Below are positions 42,280-52,108 of a stretch of 64,000 bases of DNA, in pieces. Position 1 is the first letter of the stretch. The number at the start of each line of letters is the position of its first letter. A program made the position numbers and the translations under genes. The notes under the pieces were generated by a model. The model was not told where the DNA came from. It saw only the letters and a list, made by a program, of their open reading frames with translations, and ran no database searches. This DNA comes from Flavobacterium aquariorum (GTDB lineage: Bacteria; Bacteroidota; Bacteroidia; Flavobacteriales; Flavobacteriaceae). The DNA lies in assembly GCF_003254745.1 (NCBI RefSeq), contig NZ_QKXH01000008.1, positions 124,001 through 188,000 on the forward strand, given 5' to 3'.

Positions 42280-44007
42280 ATGCATATACCTCAAAACATT
42301 TTAGACGCAGTAAACGAATGGTTGACACCAACATTCGACAATGAAACACATGTGGCCATTAAGGAATTAATGACTACCTCACCAAAAGAACTGGAGGAGA
42401 GTTTTTATAAAAATTTGGAATTTGGAACTGGTGGTATGCGTGGCGTAATGGGAGTTGGAAACAACCGTATCAACAAATATACGCTTGGAAAAAACACTCA
42501 GGGACTTTCTAATTATTTGCATACTGTTTTCCCTGGACAAGCTTTGAAGGTTGTAATTGCTTATGATTGTCGTCATAATAGTCAATCTTTGGCCAAAGTG
42601 GTTGCTGATGTTTTTTCTGCAAATGGAATTCAGGTTTATTTGTTTTCGGACTTGAGACCTACGCCGGAATTGTCTTTTGCGCTTAAATATTTAGGTTGCC
42701 AATGTGGTATTGTACTAACTGCATCACATAATCCACCTGAATACAATGGTTACAAAGTGTATTGGGAAGATGGTGGACAAATTGTTCCTCCGCAAGATGG
42801 AGCCATTATCGATGTTATTGAAAATTTAAATTACAATGAAATCAAATTTTCGGCAGATGAAAGTTTGATAAAATATATTGACACAGAAATTGACGAAGCT
42901 TTTGTGAAATCGTCTGTTGAAAATGCAAGTTTCAACACTCCAAAAGAAGCCAAAGACAACTTGAACATTGTATTTACTTCTTTGCACGGAACCTCAATTA
43001 TGTCTGTTCCTGCTACTTTGGAAAAAGCGGGTTACACGAATGTGAACATCGTTCCTGAACAAGCCAAACCGGACGGGAATTTCCCAACTGTAAAATCACC
43101 AAATCCAGAAGAGCCGGAAGCATTGACAATGGCACTTGCCTTGGCAGATAAATTGAATGCCGATATTGTTGTGGGTACTGACCCGGATTGTGATCGTTTG
43201 GGAGTTGCCGTTCGAAATAATGAAGGCAAAATGATTTTATTGAACGGAAACCAAACTATGATTTTGATGACCGCTTTCCTATTGGAACAATGGAAAAAAG
43301 CAGGCAAGATAAACGGAAAGCAATTTGTGGGTTCTACCATCGTTTCTACTCCAATGATTATGGAATTGGCAACTGCTTATGGTGTAGAATGCAAAGTAGG
43401 ATTGACAGGCTTCAAATGGATTGCAAAAATGATTAAAGATTTTCCAGAGTTGCAATTTATTGGAGGTGGAGAAGAAAGTTTTGGATACATGGTTGGCGAT
43501 GCTGTTCGTGATAAAGATGCTGTTGCTGCTACTTTGTTGATTTGCGAAGTTGCGGCGCAGGCCAAAGCCAAAGGAAGCTCTGTTTATAATACTTTATTGC
43601 AACATTATGTAGATTTTGGTTTCTACAAAGAGCATTTGGTTTCACTTACCAAAAAAGGGATGGAAGGATTGGCAGAAATTAATCAGATGATGATTTCATT
43701 GCGTGAAAATCCATTGAAAGAAATCAATGGCCAAAGAGTGGTAATGGTAGAAGACTACAAATCGTCTATAGCCAAAAACTTATTCACTAATGAAGAAGAA
43801 ACTATAGACATGCCCAAATCTGATGTATTGATTTATTATACGGAAGATGGTTCTAAAATTTGTGCCAGACCAAGTGGAACTGAGCCTAAAATTAAGTTTT
43901 ACATCAGCGTAAAAACCGAACTAGACAGCGTTGCTAATTTTACTAAAGTAGAAGAAGTGTTGAACGAAAAGATTAAAAACATAATTACTGCAATGCATTT
44001 GAGCTAA
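42280..44007 (+). CDS. Phosphosugar mutase (phosphoglucomutase/phosphomannomutase)
   Basis: A 575-residue enzyme of the alpha-D-phosphohexomutase superfamily. The active-site serine lies in GIVLTASHNPPEYNGYK, the Mg2+ loop reads VGTDPDCDRLG, the sugar-binding loop is GGEESFGYM, and the C-terminal phosphate-binding loop is RPSGTEPKIKFY. Length matches the long PGM/PMM type. It would interconvert hexose 1- and 6-phosphates for glycolysis and cell-wall sugar nucleotides; preference cannot be read. The stop TAA (44005-44007) shares a base with the ATG of the ABC exporter. Confidence 0.95.
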   Translation: MHIPQNILDAVNEWLTPTFDNETHVAIKELMTTSPKELEESFYKNLEFGTGGMRGVMGVGNNRINKYTLGKNTQGLSNYLHTVFPGQALKVVIAYDCRHNSQSLAKVVADVFSANGIQVYLFSDLRPTPELSFALKYLGCQCGIVLTASHNPPEYNGYKVYWEDGGQIVPPQDGAIIDVIENLNYNEIKFSADESLIKYIDTEIDEAFVKSSVENASFNTPKEAKDNLNIVFTSLHGTSIMSVPATLEKAGYTNVNIVPEQAKPDGNFPTVKSPNPEEPEALTMALALADKLNADIVVGTDPDCDRLGVAVRNNEGKMILLNGNQTMILMTAFLLEQWKKAGKINGKQFVGSTIVSTPMIMELATAYGVECKVGLTGFKWIAKMIKDFPELQFIGGGEESFGYMVGDAVRDKDAVAATLLICEVAAQAKAKGSSVYNTLLQHYVDFGFYKEHLVSLTKKGMEGLAEINQMMISLRENPLKEINGQRVVMVEDYKSSIAKNLFTNEEETIDMPKSDVLIYYTEDGSKICARPSGTEPKIKFYISVKTELDSVANFTKVEEVLNEKIKNIITAMHLS

Positions 44008-45833
44008 TGAACAACTTTAAAAGAATATTCCCTTTTGTAATTCCATATAAAAAATATGCTTATATGAACATTTTTTTTAATGTTCTATACGCCCTTTTTA
44101 GCACCCTTTCTTTTGTATCGTTGATTCCGATGATGCAAGTATTATTCGATCAAACCAAAAGAAATACGGTAATGCCAGTTTATAAAGGAATATGGGAACT
44201 CAAAAAATATGGTGAGGATTATTTAAGTTATTACATTACTCACACAACCGATACATTTGGCGTAGGGCGTACTTTAACTATAATGGTCACTATAATCATA
44301 TCAATTTTTTTATTAAAAAATTTGTGTGATTATCTCGCAATGTTTTTTATCACTTTTTTACGAAATGGAATTTTGAGAGACATGCGAAATGCGATGTACA
44401 AAAAGACGATTGAATTACCTCTGGCTTTCTATTCTGAGAAAAGAAAAGGAGATGTCATCTCTAGAATTTCGGGCGATGTCAATGAAGTTCAAACTTCCTT
44501 CTTGTCTATTTTGGAACTTATAGTAAAAGAGCCTCTGACTATTGTTTTTACATTAATAACAATGGTTACCATCAGTACCCAATTAACTCTATTTGTATTT
44601 ATTTTTATTCCAATTTCAGGTTATGTTATTTCCCTTATTGGAAAACAATTAAAAAAGAAATCAACTCGAGCACAAGAAGAACAGGGAATCTTTTTATCAA
44701 CTATTGAAGAAACAATGGGTGGATTGAAAGTCGTAAAAGGATATAATTCCGAAAATTACTTCAACCGTGTTTTTCAAGAATCAACTCAACGTTTTTTTCT
44801 TTTATCAAATAGTATTGGTAATCGTCAAAACCTAGCTTCTCCAGCAAGCGAGTTCATGGGAATTATGGTTATTGCCATTTTACTTTGGTATGGTGGGCAT
44901 ATGGTTTTGATTGACAAAACATTGAATGGCGCTTCTTTCATCGCTTATATGGGATTGGCTTACAACATCCTGACTCCTGCAAAATCTATTTCGAAAGCAT
45001 CCTATGCCATCAAAAGAGGGAATGCAGCCGCAGAGCGTGTTTTGGAAATCTTGGATCAAGAAAATCCAATCACCAGTAAAATTGACGCTGTAGAAAAAAC
45101 ATCTTTTGATTCTGAAATTGAGATTCAAAACATCAACTTTAAATACGAAGATGAAAATGTATTAAAGCATTTTTCACTTACCGTAAAAAAAGGACAAACT
45201 GTTGCTCTTGTTGGGCAATCAGGAAGCGGAAAAAGTACTATTGCCAATTTGCTAACCCGTTTTTACGATGTAAACGAAGGACGTATAGCTATCGACGGTA
45301 TTGAGATAAAAGATTTGAATTTACAATCACTTCGTGGATTAATGGGATTGGTGACACAAGACAGCATTCTATTTAATGACACCATAAAAGCAAATATATC
45401 CTTAGGAAAACTTGATGCAACCGACGAGGAAATCATCGAAGCACTAAAAATAGCAAACGCCTACGAATTTGTAAAAGACCTACCAAAAGGAATTTACACC
45501 AATATTGGCGACAGTGGAAACAAACTTTCTGGAGGTCAAAAACAACGTTTATCTATTGCCCGTGCTGTGTTGAAAAACCCTCCAATCATGATTCTGGATG
45601 AAGCTACATCCGCTTTGGACACGGAAAGTGAAAAATTTGTACAAGTGGCTCTAGAAAATATGATGCAAAACAGAACTTCTATTGTAATTGCACATCGTCT
45701 TTCAACCATACAAAAGGCAGATGTTATTGTGGTTATGAAAAAAGGAAAAATAGTGGAGCAAGGAAAACATGAAGAACTTATAGCTTTGGATGGTACTTAT
45801 AACAAATTGGTAACGATGCAGTCATTTGAATAA
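44007..45833 (+). CDS. ABC exporter (MsbA-like half transporter)
   Basis: A 608-residue protein with an N-terminal membrane domain of six helices (to about residue 320) fused to an ATPase domain. Walker A GQSGSGKST, the signature LSGGQKQRLSIARAV, Walker B ILDEATSALD and the H-loop AHRLSTIQ are present. It would dimerise and flip lipids or other hydrophobic substrates. MsbA-like proteins move lipid A; that is a reasonable role here. It overlaps the mutase stop by 1 bp and shares its transcript. The hairpin at 45842 probably ends the operon. Confidence 0.92.
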   Translation: MNNFKRIFPFVIPYKKYAYMNIFFNVLYALFSTLSFVSLIPMMQVLFDQTKRNTVMPVYKGIWELKKYGEDYLSYYITHTTDTFGVGRTLTIMVTIIISIFLLKNLCDYLAMFFITFLRNGILRDMRNAMYKKTIELPLAFYSEKRKGDVISRISGDVNEVQTSFLSILELIVKEPLTIVFTLITMVTISTQLTLFVFIFIPISGYVISLIGKQLKKKSTRAQEEQGIFLSTIEETMGGLKVVKGYNSENYFNRVFQESTQRFFLLSNSIGNRQNLASPASEFMGIMVIAILLWYGGHMVLIDKTLNGASFIAYMGLAYNILTPAKSISKASYAIKRGNAAAERVLEILDQENPITSKIDAVEKTSFDSEIEIQNINFKYEDENVLKHFSLTVKKGQTVALVGQSGSGKSTIANLLTRFYDVNEGRIAIDGIEIKDLNLQSLRGLMGLVTQDSILFNDTIKANISLGKLDATDEEIIEALKIANAYEFVKDLPKGIYTNIGDSGNKLSGGQKQRLSIARAVLKNPPIMILDEATSALDTESEKFVQVALENMMQNRTSIVIAHRLSTIQKADVIVVMKKGKIVEQGKHEELIALDGTYNKLVTMQSFE

Positions 45834-45841
45834 TTCAAAAA

Positions 45842-45905
45842 GTTTAGAAGGTTTAGAAAGTTTAAAAGGTTAGCATAGAACCTAAACTTTCTAAACCTTC
45901 TAAAC
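45842..45905. repeat. Long inverted repeat of GTTTAGAA-type repeats after the exporter
   Basis: GTTTAGAAGGTTTAGAAAGT (45842-45861) and its continuation pair with ACCTAAACTTTCTAAACC and following bases to 45905. The arms are themselves tandem TTTAGAAG/A repeats. It is the likely end of the mutase/exporter transcript, though the T run is poor. Confidence 0.6.
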
Positions 45906-45923
45906 AAAACATAACCTTAAATT

Positions 45924-46625
45924 ATGTACCTCAACAATCCCAACATAAAACTTCCACAAGATTCAGATACCATCGTATGGAAGTATCTGGACTTGTCGAA
46001 GTTTTTGGACTTATTGCTTTCGCATAAATTATTCATGTCTCGCTCAGATAAATTTGAAGATCAATACGAAGGTACTTTTAGCGAACCTACGTTTGAAGAA
46101 ATCAAAAAACTTTCGATAAACAATCCTGACTTTTTAAAATACTACAAAACACATCGGGAAAAAGTGGCAATAAGCAGCTGGCACATCAATGAATACGAAT
46201 CGTTTGCCATGTGGCAAATTTTCACCCAAAACAGTGAAGGATTAGCAATACAATCTACAGTAAAAAGGCTTCAGGACGCCTTGATTCCAGAAAAAAATTA
46301 CAAGCAATATATTGGCGAAGTCAATTATATAGATTACAAAAAAGAATACATTCCGTTTGATGATTTATTTTTCCCTTTTTTATTCAAACGAAAAAGTTTT
46401 CAATACGAACGCGAGGTTCGAATCATTACCGACGTGACCGAAAATACGATCAAACTAAATGATGGTCTAAAAATAAATGTGGACATCACTCAATTGATTG
46501 AAAAAATATACATTCATCCCAAGTCCGAGAATTGGTATAAAAATCTAGTGATTCAATTAGTAAAACAACTGGGGTTTGATTTTGAAATAGAAAAGTCTGA
46601 TTTGGAAAGCGATATTTTGATTTAG
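45924..46625 (+). CDS. DUF2971-family protein
   Basis: A 233-residue cytoplasmic protein with DUF2971 motifs: VWKYLDLSKFLDLLLSHKL, FMSRSDKFEDQYEGTF, SSWHINEYESFAMWQIF and RKSFQYEREVRII. DUF2971 proteins are widespread and of unknown function; some stand in defence or toxin-related loci. Here the context is ordinary. Its stop is only 4 bp from the convergent lipoprotein gene at 46630, so there is no room for a separate terminator. Confidence 0.8.
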   Translation: MYLNNPNIKLPQDSDTIVWKYLDLSKFLDLLLSHKLFMSRSDKFEDQYEGTFSEPTFEEIKKLSINNPDFLKYYKTHREKVAISSWHINEYESFAMWQIFTQNSEGLAIQSTVKRLQDALIPEKNYKQYIGEVNYIDYKKEYIPFDDLFFPFLFKRKSFQYEREVRIITDVTENTIKLNDGLKINVDITQLIEKIYIHPKSENWYKNLVIQLVKQLGFDFEIEKSDLESDILI

Positions 46626-46629
46626 GTTT

Positions 46630-47352
46630 TTATATTGGATTATAGCTCTCTACTTTCCAGTCTTTATTCGCCAAATCGATGTAATTATAATGCACGACAT
46701 CTTTACTGTCAAATTTTCCATTTTTGTTGGTATCCTCTACAGTTCTAAAATACAGGCGGTTCTGGGATTCGATTAAATTCCAATCAATCAATTCCTGTAA
46801 ATCAGGAGAAACTTTGGTTAATTTGTCCCCGCTAATTTTACTTAAATACAATGTTGTGATATCACTTACATCGAGTTTTCCGTCGTTATTGGTATCCATA
46901 TCCATCATAGAATACACCATAATTTGCTTGTTGATTTTATCAGAAACTGTTTTCAAGTAAGTTGCAGTTTGAATCAAAACAGGTTTATCAGTTAATGCTT
47001 TTATAGAATCTGAACCTATTTTTTGAAATTTAAGGTTCTGCAAAAATCCCGTTATTTCATATTCGGATGCATTTGATATAGTAAAAGTCAAATCATTTAC
47101 ACTCGATGAACCATATCTGTTTTTGGTACCTTTTTCATAAACACTCAAGTCACCTACTGGATGAATTAAATAATCTGTTCCTTGCATTTGAATTGGTAAA
47201 TCGGCAATTTTTATTTGGGTAGAATCGGTTTTAGTGAGCTCTCTCCCAACCTTCGAAGCATCGTAAGTCACTTTCGGCTTTTCAATTTCTTCTTTACAGC
47301 TTGCTAAAAGCAAAAGCGAAATCCCAATATAGACAAAATGTGATGTTCTCAT
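46630..47352 (-). CDS. Lipoprotein with two EF-hand-like calcium loops
   Basis: A protein of about 240 residues with a lipoprotein signal (FVYIGISLLLLASC, Cys about 19). The frame runs to 47382, but the ATG at 47352 begins the signal. The mature part is beta-rich, with MDMDTNNDGKLDVSD near residue 158-172 and EDTNKNGKFDSKD near 215-227. Both have the Asp-x-Asp-x-Asn/Asp-Gly spacing of calcium-binding dockerin or EF-hand loops. It could be a calcium-dependent surface lipoprotein; role unknown. It converges with the DUF2971 gene and lies downstream of the TonB receptor at a 102-bp distance. Confidence 0.75.
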   Translation of the reverse strand: MRTSHFVYIGISLLLLASCKEEIEKPKVTYDASKVGRELTKTDSTQIKIADLPIQMQGTDYLIHPVGDLSVYEKGTKNRYGSSSVNDLTFTISNASEYEITGFLQNLKFQKIGSDSIKALTDKPVLIQTATYLKTVSDKINKQIMVYSMMDMDTNNDGKLDVSDITTLYLSKISGDKLTKVSPDLQELIDWNLIESQNRLYFRTVEDTNKNGKFDSKDVVHYNYIDLANKDWKVESYNPI

Positions 47353-47454
47353 AATAATTTTAATATTAAAAAATAAACTCAAATGTAATCATTTTTAAAA
47401 ATGGAAAGGAAATATACAACAGATTTATTAATTCTGATAATCCAAAGAAACAGG

Positions 47455-49920
47455 CTACAATCTCATATTTAACTTCAAATTAAAAACTCGGGTGGTCATA
47501 TAGTTTGGAATCGCATATTCTGCTTTGGTATATACATCACGAACCCAAGTATTGGTAATGGCATTTTGATTATCAAAAAGATTGAAAATTTCAAAGCCTA
47601 AAGATAACTCTTTAAAGTTCTTGAAAAATTTCTTACTAGACATCCCTACTTTTTGATCAATAAAGACTTTCGAAAACCCAACATCAACCCGGCGATAATC
47701 ATTCAATCTGTTTTGGTACAAATATGGATCTGCATAAGCAGGCGAACCACCAGGTAATCCAGTATTGTAAACCATATTAAGATACAATTTTAAACTTGGA
47801 ATCTTTGGCATATAATCTTGGAACAAAAGTCCAAATTTAAGTCGCTGATCCGTTGGTCTGGCAATATATCCTTTATTATCAATATTCTCTTCTGTTTTTA
47901 AATATCCAAAACTAATCCAAGAATCCGTTCCAGGAACAAATTCTCCGTTAAGCCTAAGGTCAAGTCCTTGTGCATAGGCAACTGCATTATTATCCGCAGC
48001 ATAGCGTATCCTTACATTATCAACCGTATAAGGATTTACATCCGTCATCTTTTTATAATAGGCTTCGGTAACCAATTTAAATGGACGCTCCCACATTTTG
48101 AAACTATAATCATTACCCAAAACAAAATTTATGGATTTCTGGGCTTTCGTATCGGGTTGCACTACTCCATCATAATCACGCAGTTCCCGATAAAATGGAG
48201 GTTGACTAAAGATACCTGCTGTAAATCTGAAAAGCATATCTTTTTCCCAATCTGGTTTTATCGCAAATTGTGCTCTTGGACTAAAAATAGTTTGAAGGAT
48301 TCCTGCTAAATTATCTCCTGAAACTTCCCAACTCTGCATTCGCACACCCAAATTATACCAAATCTCGTTTGTTCCCAAAATATCTTTCCGCCCCCATTGT
48401 CCATAAACTGAAAACCTGTCAATATTCGTAAAATTAGTTGCATATACATATTGATACGGAATCAACAGTCCCGAATAAGGCTGATAAGGCTCATCATTTT
48501 TTGGCAAAACAATTGGAGGTCTTATCGAAAACCCTGCAGAATCAATTGCTTCCCATTCTGAAACGCGGTCGCGAATGGACTCTCGGGTATATTTAACTCC
48601 CCATTCGATTTGATTTTGTTTCCAGTTTTTAAAGCCTTTTACTTCCAAATTGGCAATTAAAGCATCCAAATCATTTCGGGCGTGATTGAGTTGGGAACCA
48701 ATTCCTCTTGAAAAAGCAATATCACCATAAGTATCGGATCCTATATTAGTATCCACTTCCCCTAGACGATATTGAGCGTAAATATCAAAATATTCTTGCT
48801 CTATCGTATGAAATACAGATCCAATAAATTTTAGGCTAAAACTATCACTAACTTGATAAGTGCTTTTTAAAGCCCCAAAATAAGTATCATATTTATCTTT
48901 CTCTTTGCCTTCATAATAAACGGCCAGAGCCATTGGGGCATCTGCAGTACCAAAATTGGTTTGGCGAGTTAGGGGTTGGTACAAATATTTATTTTGAGAA
49001 ATATTCCCTAGAAAACTCCATTGCCATTTAGCAGAAGCCTGATAATTGATATTAGTTTGAATATCAGCAAAAGTAGGAGTATAATTCGTTTGAGTTTCTT
49101 GACTATTGACAAGAAGACTGTTATTTCTATATCTTATTCCCGTAATTGCTGACCATTTTTTATCTTTAGAAACTGCATCAACAGCAAGACTTCCTCCTAA
49201 AAAACTCATTTCCAAGATAGCGCCGAATTGCGTCGGATTCCTATAGGTAATATCCAAAACGGAAGACATTTTATCACCGTACTTTGCCTGAAAACCTCCT
49301 GCCGAAAATTCAATATTTTGAACTAAATCAGTATTAACAAAACTCAATCCTTCCTGCTGCCCAGATCGAATCAAAAAGGGACGATACACTTCGACTTCAT
49401 TAACATAAACCAAATTTTCGTCATAATTTCCTCCACGAACCGAATATTGGGTACTGAGTTCATTATTCGAATTGACTCCAGGTAATGTTTTCAAAACACT
49501 TTCAATACCTGCATTGGCCCCAGGAATAAAACGAATGTCTTTGGCTTCAAAAGTAACAATCCCTTGAACTGTTTTCTTATTATTGCTGTTGATGATGACC
49601 TCACCCATTTGTTCCTGTTGATCGTTCATATGCATATTAAACACATAAACTTCATTTGGCTTTAAAGAAACTTTTAAACTGGCTTTTTTTAAAGAAATAT
49701 GAGTGAATTCTATTGTGATTTTTTGATTGGAAGGAATCGCGATTTGATAAAATCCCTTTTCATTTGTCTGGGTATTATTATTAGGACAAGATACATTCAC
49801 GCCTTCAACAGGCAGATTCTTTTCATCCAAAACGACACCTTTTACAAAAGCCGTTTGAGCAAATGAATTCATTCCCATCCAAAAAAGAATAAAACAACAA
49901 AGGGATTTAAAAATATTCAA
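47455..49920 (-). CDS. TonB-dependent receptor with carboxypeptidase-like regulatory domain
   Basis: An 821-residue outer-membrane receptor. The signal peptide (MNIFKSLCCFILFWMGMNSFA) is followed by a CarboxypepD_reg-like domain (VKGVVLDEKNLPVEGVNVSC), then the plug (IESVLKTLPGVNSNNE, YSVRGGNYDENLVYVNEVEVYRPF), then a 22-strand beta-barrel rich in aromatic residues. The C-terminus (MTTRVFNLKLNMRL) is a terminal strand. No SusD-like partner is next to it, so it is not a typical polysaccharide locus. The upstream M23 peptidase gene is only 12 bp away and on the same strand. Confidence 0.88.
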   Translation of the reverse strand: MNIFKSLCCFILFWMGMNSFAQTAFVKGVVLDEKNLPVEGVNVSCPNNNTQTNEKGFYQIAIPSNQKITIEFTHISLKKASLKVSLKPNEVYVFNMHMNDQQEQMGEVIINSNNKKTVQGIVTFEAKDIRFIPGANAGIESVLKTLPGVNSNNELSTQYSVRGGNYDENLVYVNEVEVYRPFLIRSGQQEGLSFVNTDLVQNIEFSAGGFQAKYGDKMSSVLDITYRNPTQFGAILEMSFLGGSLAVDAVSKDKKWSAITGIRYRNNSLLVNSQETQTNYTPTFADIQTNINYQASAKWQWSFLGNISQNKYLYQPLTRQTNFGTADAPMALAVYYEGKEKDKYDTYFGALKSTYQVSDSFSLKFIGSVFHTIEQEYFDIYAQYRLGEVDTNIGSDTYGDIAFSRGIGSQLNHARNDLDALIANLEVKGFKNWKQNQIEWGVKYTRESIRDRVSEWEAIDSAGFSIRPPIVLPKNDEPYQPYSGLLIPYQYVYATNFTNIDRFSVYGQWGRKDILGTNEIWYNLGVRMQSWEVSGDNLAGILQTIFSPRAQFAIKPDWEKDMLFRFTAGIFSQPPFYRELRDYDGVVQPDTKAQKSINFVLGNDYSFKMWERPFKLVTEAYYKKMTDVNPYTVDNVRIRYAADNNAVAYAQGLDLRLNGEFVPGTDSWISFGYLKTEENIDNKGYIARPTDQRLKFGLLFQDYMPKIPSLKLYLNMVYNTGLPGGSPAYADPYLYQNRLNDYRRVDVGFSKVFIDQKVGMSSKKFFKNFKELSLGFEIFNLFDNQNAITNTWVRDVYTKAEYAIPNYMTTRVFNLKLNMRL

Positions 49921-49932
49921 TAGATTTTGTTT

Positions 49933-51630
49933 TTACTGTTTTTGATTTCTTTGAAAATGAGTTTCAAAGATAGAAGAATTCCCTACACTATCAACTACAA
50001 CAACTTTTAATTCATTGTCCCCATCAACAACAATTCCATCACTAAAATCATGAGTCAATAGTCCTGTTTTATTATCATATTCCATCAAAATCCATTTTCC
50101 ATTTAGGTAACCGTTATAGGATTTGATCCCTGATAAACTATCGGATATACTCACCTGAAGTCGTTTTTGATTGTCCAATCTTTTTCCTTCAATAGATTTT
50201 GCAATTCTAATTACGGGCGCAATAGTATCTAAAGCCAATTTATACTGTCCTAAAGTTTTCACCCTGGTCTCATAAACATTGTTTTTTTCGCGAGTCGTAT
50301 TATAACTTACCCTTCCTCCTTCTATTCGACCAATAAATACCTTATCTTTTAGATCCGTTGGATAACTATCGCTTTCCATAGTAATTGTAAAATTTGTGTG
50401 TGCAGGAACAGTATCATCATGTACCGTCAAAACATTATTTTTTACATCAAAATTCAAATTAAAGTCATTATAAAATGTGCCAGCCGGAAAGAAAACAGAA
50501 CATTTATCTTTTTCAAAAAAGCAATCCTTTGATGCTTTTACAACATAATTTGCAACAATAGCTTCTTTTTCGATTATGGTTGAAAGTAAGTCATATTCTA
50601 CTGGAATCGAAATTGCGGTTTTATTTCCATAATAATCAGAAACATTCAAACTACAGACAGAAGTCAAATTAGGGAGCACTGTAATAATTCCATTTGTTTC
50701 GTCGGTTTTTATGATGCTCAAATTATAAGGCGGATTCATAAACAGTTTTTGGATTCTTTGGCTCGATTTTTTATAAAGCGAATAATCAATCAAAGCATTT
50801 ACATATCTCATTTCATCAAAAGAATAGGTGTTAAATTGATAACCAAAAATAGATTTTCCATTGCAGGACAAATTCACATCAAAAACTCCATTTTTGTTGA
50901 AAGACACATCATCATAATCATAAGCTATAATACCAAAACCAATTTTCCCATTGGCAATAACTCTATCTGCCAGATAAGTTCCGTCCTTCTGCAGGGACAA
51001 ATTAATTGGAATAGGCCTTTGTGAATGATTTACCGTTGTTTTTGAATCTAATGGATAAGCATACAAATTGGAGACTATTGGTTTTTTAGTGTCTTTCATC
51101 AAAGCATCAAAGCCAAAAAACATTGGGTTAATGATTTTCTCTGTTTTAGTGTCTCGAAATTCAAAATGCAAATGTGGTCCCTCGGAAGCACCAGTATTCC
51201 CTGAAACAGCAATTAACTGCCCTTTTTTGACAGGCATTTCATTGGGTTTAAAATACATTTCTATTTCAAAAGACTTTTCTTTATAATGCGTTTTCTTTAT
51301 GAAACTTTCAATAGAATCAGTTGCTTTTTGCAAATGTCCATACACTGAAGTAAAACCGTTGGGATGATCGATATAAATTGTCTTTCCGTTTCCAAAAGTC
51401 GAAATCTTGATTCTGGAAACATATCCATCAGCAACAGCATAGACGTTTAAGCCTTCTTTTTGAAGCGTTTTCAAATCAAAACCCGCATGAAAGTGATTCG
51501 GTCTCAATTCACCAAAATTTCCGGATAATTGCAGCGGAATATCAAGTGGAGGACAAAAATAATTTTTAGGATAATCTGCTTGAGCAAAAAGTGTCGTAGT
51601 GAATACTAGCAAAAAAAAAGAAAATTTCAT
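49933..51630 (-). CDS. M23-family metallopeptidase, secreted
   Basis: A protein of about 565 residues. A signal peptide (MKFSFFLLVFTTTLFAQ) precedes an M23/LytM domain near the N-terminus, with metal ligands H48-x3-D52 in HFHAGFDLK and the HLH motif in GASEGPHLHFEFRD near residue 155-160. VYGHLQKATDS is also typical. About 400 further beta-rich residues follow, with no recognised domain. Such enzymes cut peptidoglycan or related peptides. The frame runs to 51675, but the signal peptide supports the ATG at 51630. It is followed after 12 bp by the TonB receptor, forming a two-gene unit; some M23/TonB pairs are common in Bacteroidetes. Confidence 0.85.
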   Translation of the reverse strand: MKFSFFLLVFTTTLFAQADYPKNYFCPPLDIPLQLSGNFGELRPNHFHAGFDLKTLQKEGLNVYAVADGYVSRIKISTFGNGKTIYIDHPNGFTSVYGHLQKATDSIESFIKKTHYKEKSFEIEMYFKPNEMPVKKGQLIAVSGNTGASEGPHLHFEFRDTKTEKIINPMFFGFDALMKDTKKPIVSNLYAYPLDSKTTVNHSQRPIPINLSLQKDGTYLADRVIANGKIGFGIIAYDYDDVSFNKNGVFDVNLSCNGKSIFGYQFNTYSFDEMRYVNALIDYSLYKKSSQRIQKLFMNPPYNLSIIKTDETNGIITVLPNLTSVCSLNVSDYYGNKTAISIPVEYDLLSTIIEKEAIVANYVVKASKDCFFEKDKCSVFFPAGTFYNDFNLNFDVKNNVLTVHDDTVPAHTNFTITMESDSYPTDLKDKVFIGRIEGGRVSYNTTREKNNVYETRVKTLGQYKLALDTIAPVIRIAKSIEGKRLDNQKRLQVSISDSLSGIKSYNGYLNGKWILMEYDNKTGLLTHDFSDGIVVDGDNELKVVVVDSVGNSSIFETHFQRNQKQ

Positions 51631-51751
51631 GGAATACATTTTTGCTAAGATAAAAAAAGCAACTAATACCCACAAGACAAAACAAAACCAAAATACAATA
51701 AACTGATTATTAAATAATTGATTATTTTAACGTAAAAAAATCGATAAAATA

Positions 51752-51781
51752 TTGCAATAATAAAAAGGAATACTAACTTTG
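51752..51781 (+). promoter_or_regulatory. Promoter of the coiled-coil/zapA unit
   Basis: TTG (51752-51754) is 19 bp from TAACTTTG (51774-51781), both boxes matching. The ATG of the coiled-coil gene lies 28 bp downstream. Confidence 0.6.
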
Positions 51782-51809
51782 TAAGATTAAGTAATGAATA
51801 GGAATTATA

Positions 51810-52100
51810 ATGAGTGTGATTGCAGAAATAATTGATACTCTTGAAAATAAGATTGGAAAACTTTTTTTTAAAATAAAAAGTTTAGAAAAAAATAATCAAG
51901 AATTACAATTAGAGTTAAAAAACGCTGCAGTGTTAATACAAAATCAATCCAAAGAGATTGAAGCCCTAAAAACACAATTAGAAACACTCAAAATAGCCAA
52001 TGCATTATTAGGCAGTGACGATAACAAAAGAGATACAAAGCTTAAAATAAATTCAATAATTCGTGAAATTGATTACTGTATAGCCCAGCTATCAGATTAG
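51810..52100 (+). CDS. Small coiled-coil protein upstream of zapA
   Basis: A 96-residue protein that is almost wholly a predicted coiled coil (IIDTLENKIGKLFFKIKSLEKNNQELQLELKNA, then QSKEIEALKTQLETLKI). Heptad leucines and a charged surface suggest a dimeric rod. Its fixed position before zapA and its size recall ZapB, which bridges ZapA and the FtsZ ring, but sequence identity to ZapB is not visible to me. It is in the same operon, 8 bp before zapA. A division role is therefore inference from context. Confidence 0.75.
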   Translation: MSVIAEIIDTLENKIGKLFFKIKSLEKNNQELQLELKNAAVLIQNQSKEIEALKTQLETLKIANALLGSDDNKRDTKLKINSIIREIDYCIAQLSD

Positions 52101-52108
52101 TAAAAAAT

